Assembly: GCF_900091515.1 (NCBI RefSeq)
Contig: NZ_LT607410.1
Span: 3,968,001 to 4,032,000 of the forward strand
Direction of reading: 5' to 3'
Source: Micromonospora purpureochromogenes
Lineage (GTDB): Bacteria > Actinomycetota > Actinomycetes > Mycobacteriales > Micromonosporaceae
Length of the DNA: 64,000 bases
In this document: positions 44,121 to 52,758 of the stretch, piece after piece
Numbering within the stretch: position 1 is the stretch's first letter
Layout: every line of letters starts with the position of its first letter
Notes under the pieces: model-generated
Databases searched by the model: none
The model's input: the letters and a program-made list of their open reading frames with translations, nothing else
What the model was told of the DNA's origin: nothing
Position numbers and translations under genes: made by a program

Positions 44121-44640
44121 TCAAGCGGCAATCGGCGCCGCTGGGGGAGGCTGGTAGGGGATCTTGTCGCGGAGCATGGCGTAGAGGACGTCGCAGCGGC
44201 GGCGGGCGAGGCAGATGAGGGCGGCGTTGTGGCGGTTGCCTTCGGCTCTTTTTCGGTCGTAGTAGGCCCTGCCGGTGGGATCGGCGAGGACGGCGAACGC
44301 GGCGAGGAGGAGCGCCCGTTTGAGGTTCTTGTTGCCGCCTCGAGGTGGGTGTTCACCGCGGATGCTGCTGCCGGATCGTCGGGCGACGGGGCGAGTCCGG
44401 CGTAGGCGGCCAGGTGGCCCGGCGTCGGGAAGGCGGTGCCGTCGCCGACTTCGAGCAGGATCCTGGCGGCGGTCCTGACGCCGATGCCGGGCATCGAGGT
44501 CAGGACCGGGGCAGAGGGTGCGCATCAAGCATCCTCTCGACCTCTGTGGCGACCTGGCCGCGTTGCCGCAAGACCTCGCGCAGGCTGTCGGCAGGGCGGG
44601 GCAGGATCGTCTCCGGCCCGCCCGATCGGCCCAGGTGCCA
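44121..44640 (-). pseudogene. degraded IS110-family transposase (C-terminal half)
   Basis: On the minus strand three frames together spell the C-terminus of an IS110-type transposase: SLREVLRQRGQVATEVERML (about 44620-44520), then MPGIGVRTAARILLEVGDG and HLAAYAGLAP (from 44494), then RSGSSIRGEHPPRGGNKNLK and RRRCDVLYAMLRDKIPY to the stop at 44121. Two single-base frame breaks lie near 44512-44517 and 44388-44392. The N-terminal DEDD half is missing, so it is an immobile remnant. The exact 5' limit (about 44640) is an estimate. Confidence 0.85.
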
Positions 44641-44817
44641 CTCAACCCGCGTGGATTGATTGCCCGAGGTAACCCAGCTGTGCCGGCGCTGGCCACTCTC
44701 GCCGGCCTCCACCCGGCCACCCTGGTGCTACCCAACCGGGGTGACAAGAAGGACGAAGAAGAGAAGGACGACGACCACCGGTACCCGACGGCGGTTATGG
44801 GGACTGTAGGACGAACG
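44641..44817. other. unassigned DNA between two remnants
   Basis: No coding signal was recognised. It includes a purine-rich run on the plus strand (about 44740-44776, GACAAGAAGGACGAAGAAGA followed by more of the same) that is unusual for this GC-rich window. Confidence 0.4.
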
Positions 44818-44960
44818 GTGCCGGGCAGAAGCAGCAGGACCGGACCGCTCCCGCCGATGACGGCATGCAGGGCGATGTCGTTGACCTCGACGAAGCGGCT
44901 TTGAAAGGTGTCGGTGAACCCGGGCGGTAGCTGCTCGACGAAATCCTGTATCACCACCAC
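44818..44960 (-). pseudogene. 5' stub of an alpha/beta-hydrolase gene
   Basis: From a GTG at 44960 the frame reads FVEQLPPGFTDTFQSRFVEV, then a VNDIALHAVIGGSGPVLLLLPG segment, which is the N-terminal strand and oxyanion-loop region of epoxide-hydrolase-like alpha/beta hydrolases. Similarity stops after about 47 residues; the remaining roughly 230 residues, including the nucleophile elbow, are absent. The break is close to the IS110 remnant, so insertion followed by deletion is the likely history. Confidence 0.7.
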
Positions 44961-45091
44961 CGCCTCCGTCCCACAACCGAACCTACGGTTCGGTCACCTG
45001 CAACCGGGAAGGCAGCAGATCCCACCCGGTGTTACATGCCAGGTAAGGCCGAGATTCTACTTGCCCCGTACTCGAGCAGGAGACAGAGAAG

Positions 45092-45385
45092 ATGGCGAAG
45101 GCATACTGGATCAACACCTTTCGGTCGATCAAAGACGAGAAGAAGCTAGTCGCCTACGTTGAGCTGGCCGGGCCGGCCATGCGCGCCGCGGGTGGCAGGT
45201 TCCTGGCGCGCGGACTTCCGGCTCGAGCGTTCGAGTCCGGAATCATGGAGCGCACCACGCTGATCGAGTTCGACAGTGTCGACGCCGCGGTCGCGGCCTA
45301 CAACAGCCCCGCCTACCAGCAGGCGCTCCGGGTGCTCGACGACGGAGCCGAACGCGACCTGCGCATCATCGAGGCGGTTTCCTGA
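45092..45385 (+). CDS. DUF1330 family protein
   Basis: A 97-residue protein matching the DUF1330 pattern: KAYWINTFRSIKDEKKLVAYVELAGPAMRAAGGRFLARG-like N-terminus and ERTTLIEFDSVDAAVAAYNSPAYQQAL near the C-terminus (dimeric alpha/beta barrel fold). AGGAGA precedes the ATG. The function is unknown. It appears intact although surrounded by decayed genes. Confidence 0.85.
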   Translation: MAKAYWINTFRSIKDEKKLVAYVELAGPAMRAAGGRFLARGLPARAFESGIMERTTLIEFDSVDAAVAAYNSPAYQQALRVLDDGAERDLRIIEAVS

Positions 45386-45758
45386 ACGCACGCCGCCGGC
45401 AATTGAAGTCGCCGTGCCCGCCGTGTCGACACAATCGTGCGGCCTCGGCATGGCGCGGCACGCTCCCTCGGGCACGAACGCCTTCGCTGGCAACCCGGCT
45501 CTGGTCGACACCGACCCGGTGCCGATGGTCCCCCCTCCCACCTCGCCGGAGGAGGCACCACCTCGGCCCGGCCTGCGCTAAGCGGTGACGCCGGTTGTCG
45601 CGCGCTCCTCGGGGTCGTTGTGACCGGGCTCGTTCCTGGCGATGACCCGGTCCTACGCTGCCTTCGCCACCACCGTCAGCGACCGCTTCCCGGCCGCTTG
45701 AACCTACTAACCAAGATCGCCGGAAACACCGTTGGCGAGACAGCCCCGCCTCCGGTTT
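45386..45758. other. 373-base non-coding or decayed stretch
   Basis: Several short frames cross this region but none has a ribosome site, family motif or consistent codon use. I see no gene here. Confidence 0.5.
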
Positions 45759-46127
45759 TCAGCGTGGTGGGCCGATCCTGCACACGTGGTATTGACGGAT
45801 CCGCCAGGAACCCGCGCTGAGCTCGAGGGCCAGGGACAGGTACACCGGGGCTTCCCAGCCTGTGGGATCGCGGAAAACGACGTGGGCGAAACCACCAGCC
45901 GCCCCCTGGCCGATCGAGTAGGTGTGCAACACGGTCACGTCCGCGCTGCGATCGTCGGGTACGGCGCCGTAGTAGGCACGTACCATCTGCCGGCCGACGA
46001 GCACCTCGGGGCCGAAGCCGAGGAAGAGGGCATCCGGGTGGAACAGGTCGGCCATGGCCTCGACATCATGGTCGTCAAATGCTGCCTTCCACCGGCCGAG
46101 CACCTCGTCCATCGGATTGCTGGTCAT
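45759..46127 (-). CDS. SnoaL-like/NTF2-fold protein
   Basis: A 122-residue protein: VLGRWKAAFDDHDVEAMADLFHPDALFLGFG is the start of the NTF2-like polyketide-cyclase/SgcJ fold, with YHVCRIGPP at the end. The ATG at 46127 has a GAGGAG site and is preferred to the frame opening at 46178. The function cannot be assigned; members are often catabolic or antibiotic-pathway isomerases. Confidence 0.78.
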   Translation of the reverse strand: MTSNPMDEVLGRWKAAFDDHDVEAMADLFHPDALFLGFGPEVLVGRQMVRAYYGAVPDDRSADVTVLHTYSIGQGAAGGFAHVVFRDPTGWEAPVYLSLALELSAGSWRIRQYHVCRIGPPR

Positions 46128-46277
46128 GGGGCTCCTCGTTCTGGCATGACCTCGGCCGAGGGTGGTCCGGGCCTTCATCCGTCAATCGTGCCCGTTCGGC
46201 TCGCCGCTACTGAGTGCTTTGACCATGTCGGACATCGCGGGGGATGTGGCCGCTTCGTCGTTCGTGAATCGGGTCCT

Positions 46278-46472
46278 GTGATCACCGGTGCGTCCCGAGG
46301 CATCGGGGCCAACCTCGTAATCGGGTACCGCAGGCCGGGGTACGGGTCACCGGGATCAACCTCGCCGGTTTCTTCCACATCACCCGGCGGGTTTTGCCCC
46401 ACCCGCTGGCCGCTGGCGGGAAGCATCCGGTCACCATCACGCCTCGCCTCGTGGACCAGCAGATCCGGTTCA
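46278..46472 (+). pseudogene. remnant of a short-chain dehydrogenase gene
   Basis: VITGASRGIGANLVIGYRR (from 46278, frame 3) carries the SDR nucleotide-binding motif. From 46340 another frame reads VTGINLAGFFHITRRVLPHP and HPVTITPRLVDQQ, the SDR region around the catalytic-Ser strand. About 80 residues between these blocks and the Tyr-x-x-x-Lys half are gone. The frame change and loss of the active site mean it is not functional. The rest of 46128-46604 holds nothing else I can identify. Confidence 0.75.
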
Positions 46473-46604
46473 CCACCATCGGCCCACTCACGGCCGATGC
46501 GGTGAAAACAGGCGCTAAATGCCGTGAAATACGCATAAGCTGGGGCTCGCTGCGGATCGAACCAGTTGCCCCCGGGGCAGCCACACCAGCCAGGAGAAGC
46601 TGCC

Positions 46605-47204
46605 ATGACCAGCGTCAAGCTGTCCGTCATCTACTACTCGGCTACCGGTACCGTCCATGCGATGGCCGAGCGCCTGGCCGAGGCCGGGCAGAAGGCCGGG
46701 GCTGAAGTCCGCCTTCGGCAGTGTCCCGAGCTCGCCCCCGCCGAGGCCATCGCCTCCAACGCGGCATGGAGCCAACACTTCGACCGGACCAAGGACGAGC
46801 CGAAGGCCACCGCGGATGACGTCGTCTGGGCTGATGCCGTTCTGTTGGGCACCCCGGTCCGCTACGGCAACGTCTCCAGCCAACTCAAACAGTTCCTGGA
46901 CACCCTTGGTCCACAGTGGGTGCAGGGCCTGCTGGCCGACAAGGTGTACGCGGGCTTCACAGCCGCGCAGACGCCCCACGGCGGCCAGGAGGCGACGTTG
47001 CTGGCTCTCTACAACAGCATTTATCACTTCGGCGGCATCATCGTGCCGCCCGGGTACACCGACCCGTTGAAGTTCGCCGACGGAAACCCCTACGGGGTCT
47101 CCCACGGCACGGGCGGCAACAACACCGACCCGCTGACCGAGGTGCAGTTCGCCGCCCTGGATCACCTGGCGCAGCGAGTGGTCCGCCAGGCCGGCAAACG
47201 CTGA
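46605..47204 (+). CDS. wrbA: NAD(P)H:quinone oxidoreductase, WrbA family
   Basis: A 199-residue flavodoxin-fold enzyme reducing quinones by two electrons with bound FMN. SVIYYSATGTVHAMAE is the FMN phosphate loop, LGTPVRYGNVSSQLKQFLD and the aromatic-rich NSIYHFGGIIVPPGY follow the family, as does PYGVSHGTGG. The ATG at 46605 has AGGAG 9 bases upstream. Directly after the SDR remnant; intact and probably expressed. Confidence 0.92.
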   Translation: MTSVKLSVIYYSATGTVHAMAERLAEAGQKAGAEVRLRQCPELAPAEAIASNAAWSQHFDRTKDEPKATADDVVWADAVLLGTPVRYGNVSSQLKQFLDTLGPQWVQGLLADKVYAGFTAAQTPHGGQEATLLALYNSIYHFGGIIVPPGYTDPLKFADGNPYGVSHGTGGNNTDPLTEVQFAALDHLAQRVVRQAGKR

Positions 47205-47349
47205 CATCTGGAAGATCGGGACGACCCAGTGGGGCGGAGTCGAGCTGGTCGGTCCCCGTCGGGCAGCACCGGGTTGAGCCGGAGCACGTCGCCGCCGGCG
47301 GCGGTGGGTGTCGGCCTGCCGGCGGGCCGGGCATGGCGCGCCTGCACGC

Positions 47350-47381
47350 CCACGGCGCCCGGCAGGAGCCGGGCGCCGTGG
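47350..47381. terminator. bidirectional terminator between wrbA and fasciclin genes
   Basis: A perfect 14-bp stem (47350-47363 with 47368-47381) with an AGGA loop lies in the convergent gap. Confidence 0.82.
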
Positions 47382-47400
47382 CGTCAGTGCCGGGGTCAGG

Positions 47401-47506
47401 GCAGGTCGAGCGGGCGCAGCACCCGGTCGACGGCGTGCGCGATCTGCCGGGTCAGTGCAGGTCGATCGGGCGCAGCACCCGGTCGACGGCGTGCGCGATC
47501 TGCCGG
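47401..47506. repeat. 56-bp-offset tandem duplication of the fasciclin gene 3' end
   Basis: Bases 47401-47450 repeat at 47457-47506 with one difference (G47410 versus T47466); the flanking GGGTCAG is also shared. The second copy contains the last codons and stop of the fasciclin gene, the first lies just beyond that stop. Confidence 0.9.
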
Positions 47507-48102
47507 TTGCCCCTGTTGATGTCGTACGCGACCACCTGCGCGTCGCGGTCGCTGGGGTCGGCGTCGACCAGGCGCACCTGGCGGAAGTGCCGCCAGCGCA
47601 GCACGTCCACCTCGACGGTGGTGCCCAGCGCGGTGGTCAGCTCCGCGCCGTCGGCCTTGAGGGCCGCACGCCGGTCGATGGTCGCGCCCGGCACCACGTG
47701 GTAGAGCAGCACGTTCTCGACGGTGTCGATGCCGAGCCCGGCGACGGCGGTGAAGGCGGCCTGCTCGCTGGGGAGCCGGTGGGCGTGGGTGAGGTCCCGG
47801 ACGAGCTCCCGGAACGCGGCGTCGGTGGGGACGAACGCGGTCAGCGCGACGGTGCCGTCGGCGAGCACCTTCACCGGGGAGTTCGGCTTGGCCTCGAGGA
47901 CGGCCAGCACCGCCGCGGTGAGCACGTCGAAGTCCCGGGGGTCGCGGTCGAAGCCGCCGGTGTCCCGGGTGAACACCTCGGCCAGGCTGCGGGTGCCGGG
48001 CTGCTTGCCGGAGGCCTGGGCGGGTACCGCCACGGCGGCGGTGGCCAGCACGGTGGCCATGGTGCCCACGGCCACGCGGGCGGCGAGTCGTGCGATCTTC
48101 AT
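47452..48102 (-). CDS. secreted fasciclin-domain protein
   Basis: A 216-residue protein with a signal peptide (MKIARLAARVAVGTMATVLA, cleavage near AQASG) and one FAS1 domain: TAFVPTDAAFRELVRDL is the H1 box and NVLLYHVVPGATID the YH box, with INRGNRQIAHAVDRVL near the end. FAS1 domains mediate adhesion or interaction at the cell surface. The ATG at 48102 follows AAGGG. The 3' end is tandemly duplicated beyond the stop. Confidence 0.87.
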   Translation of the reverse strand: MKIARLAARVAVGTMATVLATAAVAVPAQASGKQPGTRSLAEVFTRDTGGFDRDPRDFDVLTAAVLAVLEAKPNSPVKVLADGTVALTAFVPTDAAFRELVRDLTHAHRLPSEQAAFTAVAGLGIDTVENVLLYHVVPGATIDRRAALKADGAELTTALGTTVEVDVLRWRHFRQVRLVDADPSDRDAQVVAYDINRGNRQIAHAVDRVLRPIDLH

Positions 48103-48191
48103 CGGCGAACCCTTCGTCGGTGCGACCAGATCCGTGACTGTCGTCACGACCATTGCTTCGCCCCGATTCCGGCCGGTGGATGCACCCCGCC

Positions 48192-49656
48192 TCAACCGAG
48201 TTCGGCGACCACCTTCGCGGTGAGTTCGCGGACCACGTCGACCAGCAGGTCGATGTCGGCCTCGGTGGTCCGCCAGTTGACGATCGCCGGGCGCAGCGCC
48301 ACCCGTCCGTCGTGGACGGTGGTGCCGGCGTACACCCGGCCGTCGGCGAGCAGGGCCGCGCCGAGCCGCCGGTTCACCTCGTCGAGCGCCGTTTCACCTA
48401 CGCCCGCCGGGCGGGCCCGGAAGCAGACGATGCAGAGCGGCACCTCGGCGAGGCGTTCCAGCTCGGGTGTCTCGTCGACCCGGCGCGCCAGGCGCTGGGC
48501 CAGGTCGAGGTGCCGTTCCACCATGGACCGGTGGCCCTCCCGCCCGTACGCGGCGAGGGTCGCCCAGATCGGCAGGGACCGGGCCCGGCGGGAGGAGTCC
48601 GGGCCGAGCAGGGCGTAGTCCGCGCCCTCGCCCGGTGTCGGCAGGGCGCTGCCCTCCCCCGGCAGGTACGCCGCGCCGGGCATGCCGAACGCGACCGGCA
48701 GCCGGGACGGGTCCTTGAGGAAGGCGAAGCCTCTCGTACGGCACGTTGAGCCACTTGTGCCCGTCGCCGGCGATCGAGTCGGCCCGTTCCATGCCGGCGA
48801 CCAGCCCGGCGGTGCGCGGGGAGAGCGCGGCGAAGATCCCGAACGCGCCGTCGACGTGCAGCCAGGCGCCGTGCCGTTCGGCGAGGTCAGCGAGGTCGGC
48901 CAGCGGGTCGAAGTCACCCGTGTCCACCTCCCCGGCGCTGGCGATCACCACCGCCGGGGCGGCCAGCTCGGCGAGCCGCCGGTCGAGCGCGACGAGGTCG
49001 ACCCGGCCGGCGCCGTCACGGGCGTGGATCTCGACGGTGTTGCGGCCGTGCCCGAGCAGTTGCAGCGCCTTGCGGTCGCTGGGGTGCAGGTAGCCGCCGG
49101 AGAGCACCGGCATCCGGGGCAGCCCGGCCAGCCCGTCCGCGGCGACGTCGACGCCGTGCCGCTCGCCCCACCAGTGGGTGGCGGCGGCGAGCCCGGTGAC
49201 GTTGGCGAAGGTGGCGCTGGTGACCAGCGCACCGCCGTGCGTGGCGGGCAGCCCGAACAGCTCCCGCAGCCAGGTCAGCGCGATCGTCTCGACCTCGCTG
49301 GCGAGCCGCGAGGAGGCGCGGAAGGCGGCGTTCTGGTCGAGCAGGGCCGCGGTCCAGTCGGCGGCGAGGGCGGCCGGGGTCGTCCCGCCGATGATGAAGT
49401 GGAAGAAGCGGGGGCCCGCCGAGTGGGTGGCCGCGGCCGTCCCGACCCGCAGCAACCGGTCCAGCGCGGCGGCCGCGCCCTCGCCCCGCTCGGGCAACGC
49501 GCCGCCGTCGGCCGGGTGCCAGAGCTGGCCGAGCAGCGCCTGGCTGTCCGGGTCGTGCACCGGCCGGTCCGCCAACGACGACAGGTACGGCCCGGCCGCC
49601 TCGTACACCCGGCGCAGCGCCTCGTTCCCGTCGGCGTCCCGCAGCGGATCGGTCAT
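48192..49656 (-). pseudogene. PLP-dependent group II decarboxylase (AADC-like), frameshifted
   Basis: The first frame (49656 to about 48733) encodes FHFIIGGTTPAALAADW, VTSATFANVTG, LHVDGAFGIFAALSP and GDGHKWLN with the PLP lysine K301. After NVPYE the match continues only in another frame as GFAFLKDPSRLPVAFGMPGA through LRPAIVNWRTTEADID to 48192. The total length (1465) is not a multiple of three. The break is at 48732-48735, consistent with a 2-base loss or 1-base gain. Either a recent pseudogene or a sequencing error; all other residues look conserved. GAGGAGG precedes the ATG. Confidence 0.85.
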
Positions 49657-49885
49657 CGCAGCGCCTCCTCGGGGGCCGGTGGCGGTCGGGCTCCCCCACC
49701 CTGGCACCGGTCGGCGGGGTCCGCGCCGGCCAATTCCGCCGCGGTGGCCCGCGGCGTCGTCGACAATGGCGCACCGCCCTGCCGACGACCCGGTGCCTGG
49801 TGAGGCGGCCGGCGGTAAGGGGCGGACGTGAGGGCCGTCATAACGGCTGGACGGTCGGCCGGGCCCTGCTGCTAGCCTTCTCGCA

Positions 49886-49996
49886 GGTCATGAGCGCCAG
49901 CGTCAAGCCCCGGCTCGCTGGCCGGCAACCCTCCTCCACGGTGGGGTGCTCCGGGTGAAGACCAGGCACCGGTGTGGCACCGGTGCAAGCGTGGCC
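49886..49996 (+). promoter_or_regulatory. SAM-IV riboswitch
   Basis: The sequence GGTCATGAGCGCCAGCGTCA..CCCCGGCT..GCTGGCCGGCAACCCTCC..CGGTGGGGTGC-TCCGGGTGA-GACC matches the known SAM-IV aptamer core of actinomycetes (the closing GGTC/GACC stem, 49886-49889 with 49960-49963). A 9-bp hairpin (49966-49974 with 49978-49986) and an AAGCGTGGCC 3' element follow, as in the family. A TAGCCT (49873-49878) upstream is a plausible -10. It senses S-adenosylmethionine and normally lowers expression when SAM is high. Confidence 0.9.
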
Positions 49997-50028
49997 TGGT
50001 TGCCAGGTCAGCACCGACCAGGAGAACC

Positions 50029-50178
50029 ATGTCTGCTCAACTTTTCGCCCCGCCCGTCGGCGGTGCCGTGCCCGCGGCCCCGTCCGACGCGCCGGCTGCC
50101 CGCCTGCTGCTGGTCAAGCGGCGACACGTCGACCTGATGCGGGTCTGCAGCGACGGCTGTCGCCGCCCGACCGCGTAG
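50029..50178 (+). CDS. 49-residue Cys-containing leader peptide
   Basis: A small ORF with AGGAG (50020-50024) at normal spacing from its ATG encodes a peptide ending LVKRRHVDLMRVCSDGCRRP. The RRHVD-x-x-R-V-x-S-x-x-C pattern matches the actinobacterial leader peptides found ahead of sulfur-related genes. It holds two Cys codons (residues 40 and 44), suited to ribosome-stalling control by cysteine. It lies directly downstream of the SAM-IV element and 104 bases before the ABC operon. Confidence 0.8.
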   Translation: MSAQLFAPPVGGAVPAAPSDAPAARLLLVKRRHVDLMRVCSDGCRRPTA

Positions 50179-50282
50179 TCGACGACCCCCTTTCCTCGTA
50201 CCACCTCCAGCGGTTTGCCCGTCCGGCACGCCGTCTCCCGGCGCGCCCGTGTGCCCGCCGACCGATCAACCCGGAGACACCT

Positions 50283-51143
50283 GTGCGATTTCTTCCCGCT
50301 CTGTCCAAGGTGGCCGCGCTCGGCGCCGCCGCCGTCCTCGCCGCCACCGCGCTGACCGCCTGCGGCGACGACTCGTCCGAGGCCGCCGACAACCCGTACG
50401 GCCTGCTCCAGCCGGGCGTGCTGCGCGCCGGCACGCTGACCGACGCGCCGCCGAACGTGTACCTGAAGGACGGCACGTTCACCGGCTTCGACAACGACCT
50501 GCTCACCGCGGCCGCGGCGAAGGTCGGCCTGAAGGTGGAGTTCGTCGGGACCGACTTCTCCGCGCTGCTGTCCCAGGTCAACAACCGCAAGTTCGACATC
50601 GGCAGCTCCTCGATCACCATCACCGAGGCGCGCAAGAAGACCGTCGACTTCGGCAACGGCTACGACTTCGGCTACTTCGGCCTCGACGTGCCCGCCGGTT
50701 CCCCGATCACCAGCTTCGACCAGCTCGCCGGCAAGCGGGTCGTCGTCGTGCAGGGCACGGTGCAGGACGACTACGCCACCGGCCGGAACCTCGACCCGGT
50801 CCGGGTGCCCGACTACAACGGCGCGATCAACCAGCTCAAGGCCGGCACCGCCGACGCCTGGATCGCCCCCGCCGAGATCGGCGAGAAGTCGGCGGCGGAC
50901 AGCAGCGGCAAGATCACCGTGGCGGCCAAGCAGCTCAGCCCCGCCCCCACCGCGTACGCGTTCGCCAAGGGCAACGACAAGCTGCGCGAGGCGCTGAACA
51001 AGGGACTCGACGAGGTCATCGCCGACGGCACCTGGACCCGGCTCCAGGCGCAGTACTACCCGGGCCGGCCGATCCCGGCCGACTTCAAGCCCGGCAGCGG
51101 GGCCGTCGCGGTGCCGGCGGCGTCGGCGTCGACCACCTCCTGA
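50283..51143 (+). CDS. amino-acid ABC transporter binding lipoprotein (family 3)
   Basis: A 286-residue binding protein. The leader ends LAATALTAC with lipobox C27. The mature part is a family-3 fold for polar amino acids: DGTFTGFDNDLLTAAAAKVGLKVEFVG and SSSITITEARKKTVDFGN. GTG at 50283 after GGAGAC. The SAM-IV riboswitch and Cys leader peptide upstream indicate a sulfur-containing ligand such as cystine, cysteine or methionine; this is inferred from regulation. Confidence 0.87.
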   Translation: MRFLPALSKVAALGAAAVLAATALTACGDDSSEAADNPYGLLQPGVLRAGTLTDAPPNVYLKDGTFTGFDNDLLTAAAAKVGLKVEFVGTDFSALLSQVNNRKFDIGSSSITITEARKKTVDFGNGYDFGYFGLDVPAGSPITSFDQLAGKRVVVVQGTVQDDYATGRNLDPVRVPDYNGAINQLKAGTADAWIAPAEIGEKSAADSSGKITVAAKQLSPAPTAYAFAKGNDKLREALNKGLDEVIADGTWTRLQAQYYPGRPIPADFKPGSGAVAVPAASASTTS

Positions 51144-51186
51144 CGGTACGGATGACGAGCGAGCGGGGCGGACGGGGACGAGACCG

Positions 51187-51984
51187 ATGGACACCTTGAG
51201 CACCCTCTGGGAGACCTTCTTCGACCGGGACTCGATGCGCGAGGCGCTGCCCGAGATGCTCACGGTCGGGCTGCCCAACACGCTGATCCTGGCGATCTCC
51301 GCCGCCCTGCTCGGCTCGATCCTCGGCATGCTGCTGGCGATCGCGGGCATCTCGCGTACCCGATGGTTGCGGTGGCCGGCGCGGGTCTACACGGACGTCT
51401 TCCGCGGCCTGCCGGCCGCGGCGACCATCCTGCTCATCGGTGTCGGCCTGGCGCCGCTCGGCATGGAGGTCTGGGGGCCCAACCCGTACCCGTTGGGCAT
51501 CCTGGCGCTGTCGCTGATCGCCGGCGCGTACATCGGCGAGATCTTTCGCTCCGGCATCCAGAGCGTCGAGGCCGCCCAGCTGGAGGGGGCGCGGGCGCTC
51601 GGCTTCTCCTGGGGCGAGGCGATGCGGCTGGTGATCATCCCGCAGGGGGTACGCCGGGTCCTGCCGGCCTGGGTCAACCAGCTGATCGCGCTGATCAAGG
51701 ACTCCAGCCTGGTCTACTTCCTCGGGCTGGTGGCCAGCCAGCGGGAACTGTTCCGGATCGGCCAGGACTACGCCGCCACCACCGGCAACGAGTCGGCGCT
51801 ACTGCTGGCCGGCCTGTTCTACCTGGCGTTGACCGTGCCGCTGACCCACGCGGTCAACTGGATCGACCGGCGGCTGCGCCAGGGACGGTCGGTGACCGTC
51901 GACCCCGACGACGACGGCGGGCTGGCCCTGGCCGGCGAGACCGCCCTGCCCCCGCAGACCCCGACCGGGAAGGACCACCGATGA
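51187..51984 (+). CDS. amino-acid ABC transporter permease (HisM-type)
   Basis: A 265-residue protein with five hydrophobic segments and the HisMQ coupling loop [26 protein letters not shown], followed by [13 protein letters not shown], typical of polar and sulfur amino-acid permeases. The ATG at 51187 lies 43 bases after the binding-protein stop. Its stop overlaps the ATPase start (ATGA). Confidence 0.88.
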   Translation: MDTLSTLWETFFDRDSMREALPEMLTVGLPNTLILAISAALLGSILGMLLAIAGISRTRWLRWPARVYTDVFRGLPAAATILLIGVGLAPLGMEVWGPNPYPLGILALSLIAGAYIGEIFRSGIQSVEAAQLEGARALGFSWGEAMRLVIIPQGVRRVLPAWVNQLIALIKDSSLVYFLGLVASQRELFRIGQDYAATTGNESALLLAGLFYLALTVPLTHAVNWIDRRLRQGRSVTVDPDDDGGLALAGETALPPQTPTGKDHR

Positions 51985-52724
51985 CCGCCACCACCACCAC
52001 CTCGGTCAGCCTCGCCGTCCGGGACGTCCACCTCGCCTTCGGCGCCAACCGGGTGCTGCGCGGCGCCGGCCTGCACGTCGGGCGCGGCGGCACCGCCTGC
52101 GTGATCGGCCCCTCCGGCTCGGGCAAGTCCACCCTGCTGCGCACCATCAACCGGCTGATCGAACCGGACCGGGGCGACGTGCTGCTCGACGGGCGCAGCG
52201 TGCTGCGCGACGACCCGGACGCGCTGCGCCAGCGGGTCGGCATGGTCTTCCAGCAGTTCAACCTCTTCCCGCACATGAGCGTGCTGCGCAACATCACCCT
52301 GGCGCTGCGCCGGATCAGGAAGCTCTCCGAGGACGAGGCCACCGCGGTCGCCCGCGCCCAGCTGGAGCTGGTCGGGCTGGGCGGCAAGGCGGACTCCCGC
52401 CCGGCGCACCTGTCCGGCGGGCAGCAGCAGCGGGTGGCCATCGCCCGGGCGCTGGCGCTGCAACCGCAGGTGATGCTCTTCGACGAGGCCACCTCGGCGC
52501 TCGACCCGGAGCTGGTCAAGGGCGTCCTCGCCGTGATGGCCGATCTTTCCGCCGACGGCATGACCATGGTGGTGGTCACCCACGAGATGGGCTTCGCCCG
52601 CGAGGTCGCCGACACCGTCGCCTTCATGGACCACGGGGTGGTGCTGGAGGCCGGCGAGCCGGCCGCGATCTTCGAGGCGCCGGAGCACCCCCGGCTGCGC
52701 CGCTTCCTGTCCCAGGTGCTCTGA
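51981..52724 (+). CDS. amino-acid ABC transporter ATP-binding protein
   Basis: A 247-residue ATPase: Walker [17 protein letters not shown]-loop [10 protein letters not shown], signature [15 protein letters not shown], Walker [15 protein letters not shown], and the switch His in [14 protein letters not shown]. Closest in style to GlnQ/TcyC-type ATPases. Overlaps the permease by 4 bases; last gene of the SAM-IV-regulated operon. Confidence 0.9.
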   Translation: MTATTTTSVSLAVRDVHLAFGANRVLRGAGLHVGRGGTACVIGPSGSGKSTLLRTINRLIEPDRGDVLLDGRSVLRDDPDALRQRVGMVFQQFNLFPHMSVLRNITLALRRIRKLSEDEATAVARAQLELVGLGGKADSRPAHLSGGQQQRVAIARALALQPQVMLFDEATSALDPELVKGVLAVMADLSADGMTMVVVTHEMGFAREVADTVAFMDHGVVLEAGEPAAIFEAPEHPRLRRFLSQVL

Positions 52725-52758
52725 GCCCCTGGCCGGCGGCGGCTCCCGGCGGGGTCGA

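Noticed and set aside
44121..44960. One 279-codon hydrolase-transposase fusion frame
   Set aside because: It joins the start of an alpha/beta hydrolase to the end of a transposase through unrelated sequence, so the fusion is accidental.
43950..45100. A complete IS110 element
   Set aside because: The N-terminal catalytic half is missing and the C-terminal half has two frame breaks. No second element end could be defined.
50225..50247. Attenuator hairpin between leader peptide and binding-protein gene
   Set aside because: GGCACGCCG and CGGCGCGCC pair with a mismatch, but no alternative antiterminator fold could be drawn with confidence. Left as a possibility only.
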